Shown here one piece after another: positions 1 through 6,394 of a DNA stretch of 9,558 nucleotides (the first letter of the stretch is position 1; the number at the start of each line of letters is the position of its first letter). Source of the stretch: Acidobacteriota bacterium (lineage in GTDB: Bacteria; Acidobacteriota; UBA6911; RPQK01). Location of the stretch: NCBI GenBank assembly GCA_003819755.1, contig RPQK01000240.1:1-9558 (forward strand), written 5' to 3'. Both the position numbers and the translations under genes were made by a program. A model generated the notes under the pieces. It was not told the origin of the DNA. It saw only the letters and a list, made by a program, of their open reading frames with translations, and did no database searches.

Positions 1-1
1 A

Positions 2-790
2 CTCGCCGAAGCCATTCAGAAGGCACTCGATGGCGCCAACGGCGACCGGCTCGCGGTTGTCACGGTCTGCGCGGGACTGGCCGGCGTCGGCCGCCTGAAT
101 GACCGGCTGATCATGAAACGGCTGTTTACCGATATTTGCCCCAACGCCCAACTCATCCTGGAGACGGACGCCTTCATTACTCTGGTGGGGGCGACGGAGT
201 ATGCTCCCGGCGTCGTTGTCATCTCCGGAACCGGCTCCATAGCCATGGGCTTGAACGAGAAGGGAGAGACAGCCCGCGCCGGAGGGTGGGGCCACATCCT
301 GGGAGACGAAGGCAGCGGCTACGACATCGCCCGTCGCGGGCTCATGGCCGCACTCCACGCGCACGACGGCCGGGGACCGGATACGATAATCCGGCAGAAG
401 GTCATGGAGCAGTTTTACCTCACTTCGGTCGAGGAATTGATCTCACTCCTTTACGGCGAGGAAACGACACCGCGGCGAATCGCCGGCGTTTATCCGCTCA
501 TTCTCGAGGCTGCGGAGGAGGGCGACGAAGTGGCGGGCCAGCTTCTGGAAAGCGCTGCCGCCTCGCTGGTCCAAGCCGCGCTGGCCGTCATTCGGAGACT
601 GAAGATGGAGGACAAGGTCTTCCCAGTCGCGCTTTCGGGCGGTGTGTTCCGCAACAGCCTGAAGATGTGCGCGACTTTTCAGCGGCTCCTGGCAAAGACG
701 ATAGCCGGCGCCCACCTGACCGAACCCTGCCACCCCCCCGAAGTCGGTGCGTTGCTGATCGCCCGACAGGCGCTGACCAAGGCCGAGTAA
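2..790 (+). CDS. BadF/BadG-type N-acetylglucosamine kinase family protein, 5' end missing
   Basis: The frame is open from the window edge (first full codon at base 2) to TAA at 788-790, giving 262 visible residues; numbering here starts at the first visible one. Motifs of the ASKHA sugar-kinase fold are clear: CAGLAGVG at 23-30, ETDAFITLVGA at 54-64, the phosphate/adenosine loop VVISGTGSIAMG at 72-83, then GGWGHILGDEGSGYDIARRG at 94-113. A C-terminal VALSGGVFRN and a PPEVGALLIA helix follow. The missing part should be the first ATP loop (DGGGTKT type), about 55-65 residues by family length. Members phosphorylate GlcNAc or related amino sugars, or act as activator ATPases for dehydratases; the length and the GGWGHxLGDEGSG motif favour the cytosolic sugar-kinase branch. 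It converges with a GH3 hexosaminidase downstream, which would supply GlcNAc. The ATG at 113 is internal, since conserved sequence lies upstream of it. The exact substrate is inferred. Confidence 0.9.
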   Translation, partial: LAEAIQKALDGANGDRLAVVTVCAGLAGVGRLNDRLIMKRLFTDICPNAQLILETDAFITLVGATEYAPGVVVISGTGSIAMGLNEKGETARAGGWGHILGDEGSGYDIARRGLMAALHAHDGRGPDTIIRQKVMEQFYLTSVEELISLLYGEETTPRRIAGVYPLILEAAEEGDEVAGQLLESAAASLVQAALAVIRRLKMEDKVFPVALSGGVFRNSLKMCATFQRLLAKTIAGAHLTEPCHPPEVGALLIARQALTKAE

Positions 791-804
791 GCGAAAAGGT
801 TTTC

Positions 805-851
805 AAGGACCCCACGCTGTCGAAAGGACCCCACGCTGTCGAAAGGACCCC
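805..851. repeat. 19-bp tandem repeat (2 copies plus a partial third)
   Basis: The unit AAGGACCCCACGCTGTCGA occupies 805-823 and 824-842 without change, and its first nine bases return at 843-851. The last copy runs directly into the left arm of the 40-bp inverted repeat, so the outer part of that arm is itself a copy of this unit. It lies just after the kinase stop codon and contains no plausible gene. Confidence 0.95.
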
Positions 852-930
852 AAAGACCTCAAAGACCTCAAGGACCAGATCGGCGTCAACGTCCTTGAGG
901 TCTTTGAGGTCTTTGGGGTCCTTTCGACAG
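836..930. repeat. Perfect 40-bp inverted repeat with 15-nt loop, built of 9-nt words
   Basis: Bases 836-875 are the exact reverse complement of 891-930 (40 of 40), separated by a 15-nt loop at 876-890. The inner part of each arm is an iterated 9-mer, CAAAGACCT on the left and its complement on the right, ending in a CTCAAGGAC variant. It sits between the convergent kinase and nagZ genes, so both transcripts could fold it as a long 3' hairpin. There is no U-tract on either side, so a classical intrinsic terminator is not shown. A role in transcript end formation or RNA stability is inference. Confidence 0.95.
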
Positions 931-953
931 TGACCAGCTAGCAACCGATTCCG

Positions 954-976
954 TCCTTGAGGTCCTTGAGGTCCTT
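954..976. repeat. Tandem 9-mer TCCTTGAGG (2 copies plus partial)
   Basis: TCCTTGAGG occurs at 954-962 and 963-971, followed by TCCTT at 972-976, ending just before the nagZ stop codon at 983-985. The same word is found in the right arm of the adjacent inverted repeat and three times near 9051-9077, so it is a recurring intergenic word. Confidence 0.9.
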
Positions 977-982
977 CTATCG

Positions 983-2740
983 TCACTTCTGTATCCCGTG
1001 CCCGGCTTCGTAGAAACCCGGCAGGCTGATCGGAAGCCTGCCTCGGAACGGAATCTCCCCGAGGATCGCCTTGGCGGCCGCCTCTTCGGCACCGGGATAG
1101 TCCTCGTAGGTGAGCACGTATGTCGGGATTTCCGGGACGGCCGGCAGAAGATACGGGCTCCCGAACAGCACAAAAGCCAGCGGTTTGTTGAGCCCGGACA
1201 GAGATCGCAGCAGTTCCATCTGGTTCGTCGCCAGCCCTACCGATCCCTTGAAGGCCGCTATCCGCACGTAGGCGCCGATCACGACGTGATCCACTCGGCC
1301 GGCCAGCTCCTGGATCAGCTGGATCTCGGCCGGCGACGTTCGGGGAGTGATCTCATGGTGAATTATCCTCGGGTGGCGCTGACGGAGGTTCCGCACGAAG
1401 GCGGCGCCTCGTGTTTCCTGCGGCCGAGGATCATCCAGGATTGTGAGGAGCAGCAGGTCCTTGTCCCGAGCGAGCCCCCTGAACGGCAGAACGCTTTTCT
1501 CGTCCCGCACCAAAGTGACCGCCCGATCCATGATGCCCTGGGCCACCCCCCCATGGTCGTCCGACGCGAAGATCTTCGTCAGGCGCTCCGTCTCCGTCTT
1601 GACCGAGCTGTGAAGCCCGAGTCGCGCCTTCGTTTCCAGGATCTTCCTTACCGCCTGGTTCAGACGCTCCTCCTTGATCTCGCCGCTTTTCGCAGCCGCC
1701 AACAATCCTGCATAGGCATCAGGCACGGAAGCAGGAAACAAAATCACGTCGGCTCCCGCGTTAAACGCCCGCACAGCCGCGTCTCCTTGCTTGTACTTCT
1801 TCACAATGCCGCCCATGTTCATGGCGTCCGTAAAGACGAGCCCGGCAAAGCCGAGTTGCTTTCGCAACAGGTCATTGAGAATCGCCGGTGAGAGCGTTGC
1901 CGGCAATCCCTTCTGCGGCTCAAGCGCCGGGATGAAGAGATGCGCAGTCATTACCGCCCCGACTCCTGCATCGATAGCGGCCTTGAAGGGCGGAAGTTCA
2001 ATCGCGTCCAAACGCTCGCGTCCCGCCTGGATGACCGGCAGATCAAGGTGCGAATCGGTCGCGGTGTCACCGTGACCGGGAAAATGCTTGGCGGTGGCCC
2101 ACACGCCCTGCTCCTGGCTCCCCCGAATATAGGCTCGTGCCATGTCAGCGACTCGTAACGGGTCTGAGCCAAAGGAGCGGATGTTGATAATCGGGTTGCC
2201 CGGGTTGTTGTTTACATCGACAACCGGGTAGAAGTTGATGTGAATTCCCACGGCTCGAGCCTCGATGGCCGTCACTCGCCCGGTTTCATACGCGCTGTTC
2301 GTATCGTACGTTGCTCCAATGGCCATGGCCTTCGGAAACCGGGTAGCGCCACGCAGGACAAGCCCCGCTCCTCCTTCGAGGTCGGCCGTGATCAGAAGTG
2401 GGACCTTTGCCTGTTCCTGCATCTGCCTGATCAGCTGAGCGGCCGAGAAAACCTCTCCTCGAAACGCCAGGTAGCCTCCCACGTGCAATTCCTGGATGTT
2501 CCTCGTCACCTCCTTATACCGCTCGCCCAGCAGGTCGGCCTTGTCGGTATAGGTGACGGGGAAAACGAGTTGTCCCACTTTTTCTTCGATCGTCAGAGAC
2601 TGAAAGGTCGTGTCCACCCACGCCTGGGCCTCCGCATCCAGAGGGACGGCAGGCGACAGCGGTCGGGCCACAGGGTCATCCGGAAAAGGCAGCATCAGGC
2701 GCAACAGAATCGGCAGCAGAAAACAGGCGCTTGTCGTCAT
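983..2740 (-). CDS. nagZ: Glycoside hydrolase family 3 beta-N-acetylhexosaminidase, NagZ type, two-domain
   Basis: The protein has 585 residues. Family 3 enzymes of this type cleave non-reducing GlcNAc from cell-wall muropeptides or chito-oligosaccharides by a retaining mechanism. The N-terminal TIM-barrel domain (about 40-375) has ITADLEGG at 117-124 (substrate binding), KHFPGHGDT at 218-226 followed by DSH at 229-231 (the Asp-His acid/base dyad known from Bacillus NagZ), and VFTDAMNMGGI at 302-312 with Asp305 as nucleophile. A C-terminal alpha/beta domain fills about 385-585, so it resembles the long extracellular Bacillus type rather than the roughly 340-residue cytosolic enterobacterial NagZ. 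The ATG at 2740 is chosen because the open frame further upstream only translates a hairpin repeat. The new N-terminus has a short hydrophobic run (6-19) that could be a weak signal peptide. No good Shine-Dalgarno is seen before this ATG. It is divergent from the UroD-like gene. Confidence 0.93.
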   Translation of the reverse strand: MTTSACFLLPILLRLMLPFPDDPVARPLSPAVPLDAEAQAWVDTTFQSLTIEEKVGQLVFPVTYTDKADLLGERYKEVTRNIQELHVGGYLAFRGEVFSAAQLIRQMQEQAKVPLLITADLEGGAGLVLRGATRFPKAMAIGATYDTNSAYETGRVTAIEARAVGIHINFYPVVDVNNNPGNPIINIRSFGSDPLRVADMARAYIRGSQEQGVWATAKHFPGHGDTATDSHLDLPVIQAGRERLDAIELPPFKAAIDAGVGAVMTAHLFIPALEPQKGLPATLSPAILNDLLRKQLGFAGLVFTDAMNMGGIVKKYKQGDAAVRAFNAGADVILFPASVPDAYAGLLAAAKSGEIKEERLNQAVRKILETKARLGLHSSVKTETERLTKIFASDDHGGVAQGIMDRAVTLVRDEKSVLPFRGLARDKDLLLLTILDDPRPQETRGAAFVRNLRQRHPRIIHHEITPRTSPAEIQLIQELAGRVDHVVIGAYVRIAAFKGSVGLATNQMELLRSLSGLNKPLAFVLFGSPYLLPAVPEIPTYVLTYEDYPGAEEAAAKAILGEIPFRGRLPISLPGFYEAGHGIQK

Positions 2741-2760
2741 CCGATGATTATGGCACGCAC

Positions 2761-2866
2761 CGAAAAGCAGGGGCAAAGGAACAAAGGGGCAAAGGGGCAA
2801 AGTGAAAAGGAGCCCGCCTTCCCCTCGATCCCCATTGCCCCTTTGTTCCTTTGCCCCTGCTTTTCG
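2761..2866. repeat. Perfect 32-bp inverted repeat in a divergent intergenic region, 8-nt words
   Basis: Bases 2761-2792 are the exact reverse complement of 2835-2866, with a 42-nt centre. The word CAAAG recurs at 2774, 2782, 2790 and 2798, exactly every 8 nt, within a GGGGCAAA pattern. The element fills most of the 154 bp between the nagZ start (2740) and the UroD-like start (2895). Because it is inverted, each gene has the same arm end (CCCCTGCTTTTCG) just upstream of its start, 20 nt from nagZ and 28 nt from the UroD-like gene. Whatever drives these genes must overlap it or lie very close to it. Confidence 0.95.
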
Positions 2867-2868
2867 TC

Positions 2869-2874
2869 TAGAAT
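2869..2874 (+). promoter_or_regulatory. Possible -10 element (TAGAAT) for the UroD-like gene
   Basis: TAGAAT differs from the sigma-70 consensus by one base. It lies directly after the right arm of the inverted repeat and 20 nt before the ATG. No convincing -35 hexamer is seen at the usual distance; the region upstream is the repeat arm itself. On the other strand CATAAT at 2752-2747 is a similar candidate for nagZ but would give almost no leader. Both are weak calls. Confidence 0.25.
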
Positions 2875-2894
2875 CACGTCCCGAGAGGAAAGCC

Positions 2895-4151
2895 ATGACC
2901 AGCAAAGAGAGACTGCGCGCCGCACTCAATCACCGACAGCCGGATGCCATACCGATCGACCTGGGAGGAACCGCCGTGACCGGCATCAGCGCCGCCTGCA
3001 TAGCGGCACTGCGCGACCGCTACGGCCTGGAAAAGCGCCTGGTTAAGGTCTTCGACCCGCTCCAGCTGATCGGTATCCTTGATGAAGATCTCAAGCAGGC
3101 GCTCGGACTTGACGTGGACGGGGTCCTTGGGAGAGCCAACATATTCGGTTTTGTGAACGAGAACTGGAAACCATGGCGGCTGCCGAACGGACTCGAGGTA
3201 CTGGTATCCGGGCACTTCAATACCACCATGGATGAGGAGGGCAATGCCTACCTCTATCCGCAGGGCGACACAACCGTCCCTCCGAGCGGGAAACTGCCGA
3301 AAGGGGGCTACTACTTCGACGCGATCGTCAGGCAGGACCCTATCGATGATGACAAGCTGAACCCTGAGGATAACCTCCAGGAATTCGGGCCGATAAGTGA
3401 AGTTGACCTTGCCCACTATGCGTCGGAAGTCAGGAAGCGCTGCCAGTCCGGGCGGGGGATCATCGCTTCCCTGGGAGGGATGGCGCTCGGCGACATTGCC
3501 CTGGTTCCCGGCCTGGGATTGAAGCACCCGAAAGGGATAAGGGACATCGAGGAATGGTACATTTCGACCGTCACCCGCCGCGACTACATCAAGCAGGTGT
3601 TTGAACGCCAGACCGAAATTGCGCTTGAGAACCTGGCAAAAATCTTCGCTGGGGTGGGCAATGCTTTCGATGCGGTTTTCATTTGTGGCACCGATTTCGG
3701 TACCCAATCGTCGACATTCTGTTCGCCGGGGACCTTCCGGGACCTCTACCTCCCGTATTACCGGCGGATCAACGATTGGATCCACACCTACACGACCTGG
3801 AAGACGTTCAAACATTCGTGCGGTGCGGTGGAGCCGCTTATTGAAGGCTTCATCGAAGCCGGATTCGATATTTTGAACCCGGTCCAGTGTTCGGCTGCGG
3901 GAATGGAGCCCGAAAAACTCAAGACGAAGTACGGCGAGAGATTAGTGTTCTGGGGCGGGGGAGTCGACACCCAGAAAACCTTGCCTTTCGGCACTCCGGC
4001 CGAGGTCCGTGAAGAAGTTCTGCGGCGGTGCGAGGTGTTCGGTCGAGACGGCGGCTTCGTCTTCAACCCCGTTCACAACATTCAGTCCACTACCCCAGTC
4101 GCGAACATCGTCGCGATGTTCGAGGCAGTGAAGGAGTTCAACGGAAAGTAG
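2895..4151 (+). CDS. UroD-family protein, MtaA/MtbA-like corrinoid methyltransferase candidate
   Basis: This 418-residue protein belongs to the uroporphyrinogen decarboxylase superfamily. The start MTSKERLRAALNHRQPDAIP is typical of the methyltransferase-like branch, and AGAGG at 2884-2888 is a fitting ribosome site; an earlier in-frame start at 2802 would translate the hairpin. The zinc-site motif H-x-C is present as KHSCG (His307, Cys309). NPVQC with Cys332 and a GGGVDTQKTLPFGTPAEV block (354-371) follow. Near the C-terminus FNPVHNIQ (390-397) stands where methylcobamide:CoM methyltransferases carry their third zinc ligand, usually Cys, so His394 may replace it. Authentic HemE is usually shorter, about 340-360 residues, and lacks HxC, so haem synthesis is unlikely. 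The probable job is methyl transfer between a substrate or corrinoid protein and a thiol acceptor, but no corrinoid protein gene is adjacent, so substrate and partner are unknown. Confidence 0.85.
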   Translation: MTSKERLRAALNHRQPDAIPIDLGGTAVTGISAACIAALRDRYGLEKRLVKVFDPLQLIGILDEDLKQALGLDVDGVLGRANIFGFVNENWKPWRLPNGLEVLVSGHFNTTMDEEGNAYLYPQGDTTVPPSGKLPKGGYYFDAIVRQDPIDDDKLNPEDNLQEFGPISEVDLAHYASEVRKRCQSGRGIIASLGGMALGDIALVPGLGLKHPKGIRDIEEWYISTVTRRDYIKQVFERQTEIALENLAKIFAGVGNAFDAVFICGTDFGTQSSTFCSPGTFRDLYLPYYRRINDWIHTYTTWKTFKHSCGAVEPLIEGFIEAGFDILNPVQCSAAGMEPEKLKTKYGERLVFWGGGVDTQKTLPFGTPAEVREEVLRRCEVFGRDGGFVFNPVHNIQSTTPVANIVAMFEAVKEFNGK

Positions 4152-4176
4152 ACGCGGTTTTGTGCGAAGCGCCCGC

Positions 4177-4316
4177 TGGGACCGCGGGCGTCCCGCCTGC
4201 ACTGGGGCAAGGGGCGTCCCGCCCCGTCCGCGCCTCTCGCAAGGACGATGGTGCCGACAGCACGGACGGGGCGGGACGCCCCTTGCCCCAGTGCAGGCGA
4301 GACGCCTGCGCTCCCA
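4177..4316. repeat. 54-bp GC-rich inverted repeat (37 bp perfect) in gene-free spacer
   Basis: Bases 4194-4230 are the exact reverse complement of 4263-4299, and the match continues outward to 4177 and 4316 with three mismatches (51 of 54). The centre is 4231-4262. The motif GGCGTCCCGCC occurs twice in the left arm, 27 nt apart. At the outer left edge CGCCCGC (4170-4176) and GCGGGCG (4184-4190) form a second, competing 7-bp hairpin that begins 18 nt after the UroD-like stop codon. The element lies between convergent genes and could act as a bidirectional 3' structure, but no U-tract follows it. Similar GGGCGTCCCGCC spacer sequences are, from memory, common in several environmental phyla. Open frames over this palindrome are artefacts. 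Confidence 0.92.
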
Positions 4317-4342
4317 GGGGACGCCCCCACTCTCGGTGGGTA

Positions 4343-4480
4343 GGCCGCTAAAGGCGCGGCCAAACCTGGGCTATGCTACGTAACCCCTTCGGGGTAAGAG
4401 CCCCATGAGTCTTAAGTTACACAGTTAAGTTAAGTTAGCGCTTATGGGGCGAGGGGCGTTCCGCCCCGTTTGCCGGGGCG
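4343..4480. repeat. Cluster of small hairpins with an AT-rich TTAAG core
   Basis: This part of the 4152-4491 gene-free spacer holds several small structures. GGCCGC/GCGGCC pair at 4343-4348 and 4356-4361. ACCCC-TTC-GGGGT is a tight hairpin at 4383-4395. GCCCCATGAG (4400-4409) pairs with CTTATGGGGC (4441-4450), with one G-T wobble, and encloses a strikingly AT-rich stretch with TTAAG at 4412, 4425 and 4430. At 4453-4480 GGGGCGTTCCGCCCCG resembles a mutated copy of the nearby long palindrome and can form two mutually exclusive stems (4453-4467 or 4462-4480). One or more of these may end the minus-strand regulator operon, whose last stop codon is at 4492. I see no gene in 4152-4491. Confidence 0.75.
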
Positions 4481-4491
4481 AGAAATCCCGG

Positions 4492-5247
4492 TCAGACCTC
4501 TCCCCCAAACATCGCCCTAAGCCTTTGGTAGCCGGTCCGGCTGACGGGGAGCTGTTTTCCGTCCTGCAGAATGACGACCCGGCTGTCTTTCGCGTACAAC
4601 TCGATCCTCGCCATTCGTTCGACGTTAAGAATGTAGCCGCGGTGAATCCGGATGAACCGCGCTGGATCCAGTAAGCTTTCCAGGTCGTTCATCGATTGGG
4701 CTTTGAGATACTCTTTTCCGGCCGAGCGGAAACAGACATAGTCGTCCTGGGCTTCCACATAATCGATTTTATCCACCGGGATCACATGGACCTTGGATCC
4801 ATCCTTGATCAGCACCCTATCAAGCCATTTTCTTTGCGCCGCAGCATCCTTGAGCAAGGGTGCGAAGGAGGGGACGCTCCCTTTCTCCAGCCTTTCCCTG
4901 ACCCGGGTCAAAGCCTCGTCGAAGCGGTCCTGCCCAAAAGGTTTGAGAAGGTAATCAAGGGCGTGGACCTCAAAAGCCCTAAGTGCATATTCGTCATAGG
5001 CGGTCACGAAGACGACAAAGGGCGCAGGATCGAGCAGTTCGAGAACCTCAAAACCATTCAGTTTGGGCATCTGGATATCGAGGAACATCAGATCGGGCTT
5101 CATTTCGCCGACCGCTTTCACCGCCTCAAAGCCGTTCGCGCACTCCGCGACGATCTCCACGTCTGGATGCGCGGTCAGATATTCGCGCAGCAGCAGCCTG
5201 GCCGGCTCTTCGTCGTCGACAATCACAGCCTTCAATGTTAGTGACAT
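4492..5247 (-). CDS. LytTR-family response regulator
   Basis: The protein has 251 residues and is a DNA-binding response regulator, last gene of the four-gene operon. The receiver domain spans about 5-120, with the acidic pair Asp11-Asp12, phosphoacceptor Asp57 in FLDIQMP, Thr82 in FVTAYDEYA and Lys102 in LLKPF. A linker (121-139) leads to a LytTR DNA-binding domain (about 140-247) with the typical IDYVEAQDDYV, FIRIHRGYILN and LPVSRTGYQRLR blocks. The ATG at 5247 is preferred because GAGG at 5259-5256 lies 8 nt upstream of it; an ATG at 5253 and a TTG at 5265 are also in frame but sit too close to or beyond that site. The gap to the kinase stop codon is 14 nt, implying co-transcription and translational coupling. 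Known LytTR regulators bind direct repeats upstream of target genes; the targets here are not visible. Confidence 0.95.
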   Translation of the reverse strand: MSLTLKAVIVDDEEPARLLLREYLTAHPDVEIVAECANGFEAVKAVGEMKPDLMFLDIQMPKLNGFEVLELLDPAPFVVFVTAYDEYALRAFEVHALDYLLKPFGQDRFDEALTRVRERLEKGSVPSFAPLLKDAAAQRKWLDRVLIKDGSKVHVIPVDKIDYVEAQDDYVCFRSAGKEYLKAQSMNDLESLLDPARFIRIHRGYILNVERMARIELYAKDSRVVILQDGKQLPVSRTGYQRLRAMFGGEV

Positions 5248-5261
5248 AGTCATAACCTCGA

Positions 5262-6323
5262 TCAACGGTCAGTGACCGCAGGAAAACTCATCCTCACTGT
5301 AAACAGACCGCCCTCGCGCTGAATCTCGAGTCTGGCCTCCGCCCCGAAGGCGGTTTCGAGCCTGCCGCGCACATTCTGCACTCCCAACCCGGTGCTCTTG
5401 CTCGGCTGGCTATCCGGGTCGTAAGGGTTGGTCACGATCACCGTCACCCGGCTCCCGTTCAATCGGGCTTCGAGGCTCACAGTTCCTCCCTCCAGCATCT
5501 GGGCGACACCGTGGGTGACCGCGTTCTCGAGCAGCGGCTGCAGCAACAGAGGGGGCAGCAGACACCGTCCGGCTTCCTCCTGGACATTGAAAGCGAGGAC
5601 GAGACGGGGGCCGAATCGAACCCTCTCGACGGCCAGGAAGTCCGAGACCAGGGAGATTTCTTCGGCGAGCGTGATGTGCGCCTTAGCCCCGAAGGCCAGG
5701 CTCTTCCGGAGGAAGCTCCCGAGCAGCAGGCACATCTCGCGCGCAGCCTTCGGCGACGACGCCGTTAACGCACTGATCGAGTTCAGGCTGTTGAATAGAA
5801 AATGGGGAGCCAGCTGCATCTTCAAGGCCTTCAATTCCGCTTCCCGAGCCATCACGGCCAGTTCCAGCACTCGCCGCTCGGACTCGGCGCGCTCCTGCCA
5901 GGCGATCAGAAGGTAGTGCACAAAGGCAACAGCGACGTAGGTCACCGTTCCCATGGCAAAGAACAACGGAATCGCAGCGCGGTACTCTTCTATGTAATCT
6001 GGGTTGCCGGAGACGTGAGCCAAGATCCTTGCCCACGGGATACCACACGCCGACCAGACCAGCCCGGAGAAGAGCGCGGCAATCAGTTGCGCTGCCAGAA
6101 GCCGGGCCTGGGAGGTGACTCCGGCCGGGAAAACGCGACAGAGATACCAGGAAGGGAGGCAGATAAACGAGTAGAGGAGCGTCAGCGGACCGGCGATAAG
6201 CAGCGCCTGCGGCCAGGAGGTTCGAATCTGCAGGACGAGCAGGGAAGCCAGCAGGCCGGCCAACGGCAGCCAGGCGGCCAGGTAGAGGACCAGTCTTGCT
6301 CGGTTCGAGAGAATCGGGTGCAC
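5262..6323 (-). CDS. LytS-type (His_kinase family) sensor histidine kinase
   Basis: The protein has 353 residues and is the cognate membrane kinase of the downstream LytTR regulator. The N-terminal half has about four hydrophobic segments (near 12-31, 40-57, 73-92 and 117-140) with no recognisable extracytoplasmic sensor domain. A helical linker then leads to the H-box LKMQLAPHFLFNSLNS (167-182) with His174 as the likely phosphorylation site. The N-box LLLQPLLENAVTHG (259-272) includes Asn267, and the glycine-rich ATP lid is STGLGVQNVRGRL (310-322). The start is a GTG at 6323 with no clear Shine-Dalgarno before it, so the exact N-terminus is less certain. Lack of a sensor domain fits intramembrane-sensing kinases, which often rely on a partner membrane protein; the LiaF-like protein encoded 71 bp upstream is the obvious candidate. 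Confidence 0.93.
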   Translation of the reverse strand: MHPILSNRARLVLYLAAWLPLAGLLASLLVLQIRTSWPQALLIAGPLTLLYSFICLPSWYLCRVFPAGVTSQARLLAAQLIAALFSGLVWSACGIPWARILAHVSGNPDYIEEYRAAIPLFFAMGTVTYVAVAFVHYLLIAWQERAESERRVLELAVMAREAELKALKMQLAPHFLFNSLNSISALTASSPKAAREMCLLLGSFLRKSLAFGAKAHITLAEEISLVSDFLAVERVRFGPRLVLAFNVQEEAGRCLLPPLLLQPLLENAVTHGVAQMLEGGTVSLEARLNGSRVTVIVTNPYDPDSQPSKSTGLGVQNVRGRLETAFGAEARLEIQREGGLFTVRMSFPAVTDR

Positions 6324-6330
6324 TGAGTCT

Positions 6331-6352
6331 AATAATTGAGAATTGATGATCG
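6331..6352. repeat. Short degenerate 7-nt word iteration between operon genes
   Basis: The words AATTGAG, AATTGAT and GATCGAC follow one another at a 7-nt step (6334, 6341, 6348) in the 71-bp gap between the LiaF-like gene and the kinase. It is AT-rich compared with its surroundings and may be a small or decayed relative of the long iterated-word elements elsewhere in the window. It forms no long hairpin. Confidence 0.4.
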
Positions 6353-6394
6353 ACTATCGCGGCTGCTTTCCAGGTCTGCTCTCAGCTCAGCCGC

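Noticed and set aside
805..976. CRISPR array.
   Set aside because: The repeats are tandem without unique spacers, of 9 or 19 nt, and no cas genes are present.
998..1891. 297-codon plus-strand frame opposite nagZ.
   Set aside because: It is the antisense of a clear GH3 gene with catalytic motifs; its composition (many Arg, Gln, His) is typical of a shadow frame in GC-rich DNA.
2741..2929. N-terminal extension of nagZ (open frame to 2929) and of the UroD-like gene (open frame back to 2802).
   Set aside because: Both extensions translate the perfect 32-bp inverted repeat and its centre, give low-complexity peptides, and sit upstream of starts that match the family N-termini.
2874..3815. 313-codon minus-strand frame opposite the UroD-like gene.
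   Set aside because: It is antisense to a conserved coding region with a proper ribosome site and recognisable motifs, and it has no family features of its own.
4028..4383. Several open frames of 73-107 codons on both strands over the spacer after the UroD-like gene, with near-identical peptides such as AGVPPALGQGASRPVR on one strand and AGVSPALGQGASRPVR on the other.
   Set aside because: The resemblance is forced by the palindrome, which reads the same on both strands. The frames overlap the end of a real gene and have no ribosome site.
4383..4395. Classical Rho-independent terminator.
   Set aside because: The ACCCC-TTC-GGGGT hairpin is short and is not followed by a T-run on either strand.
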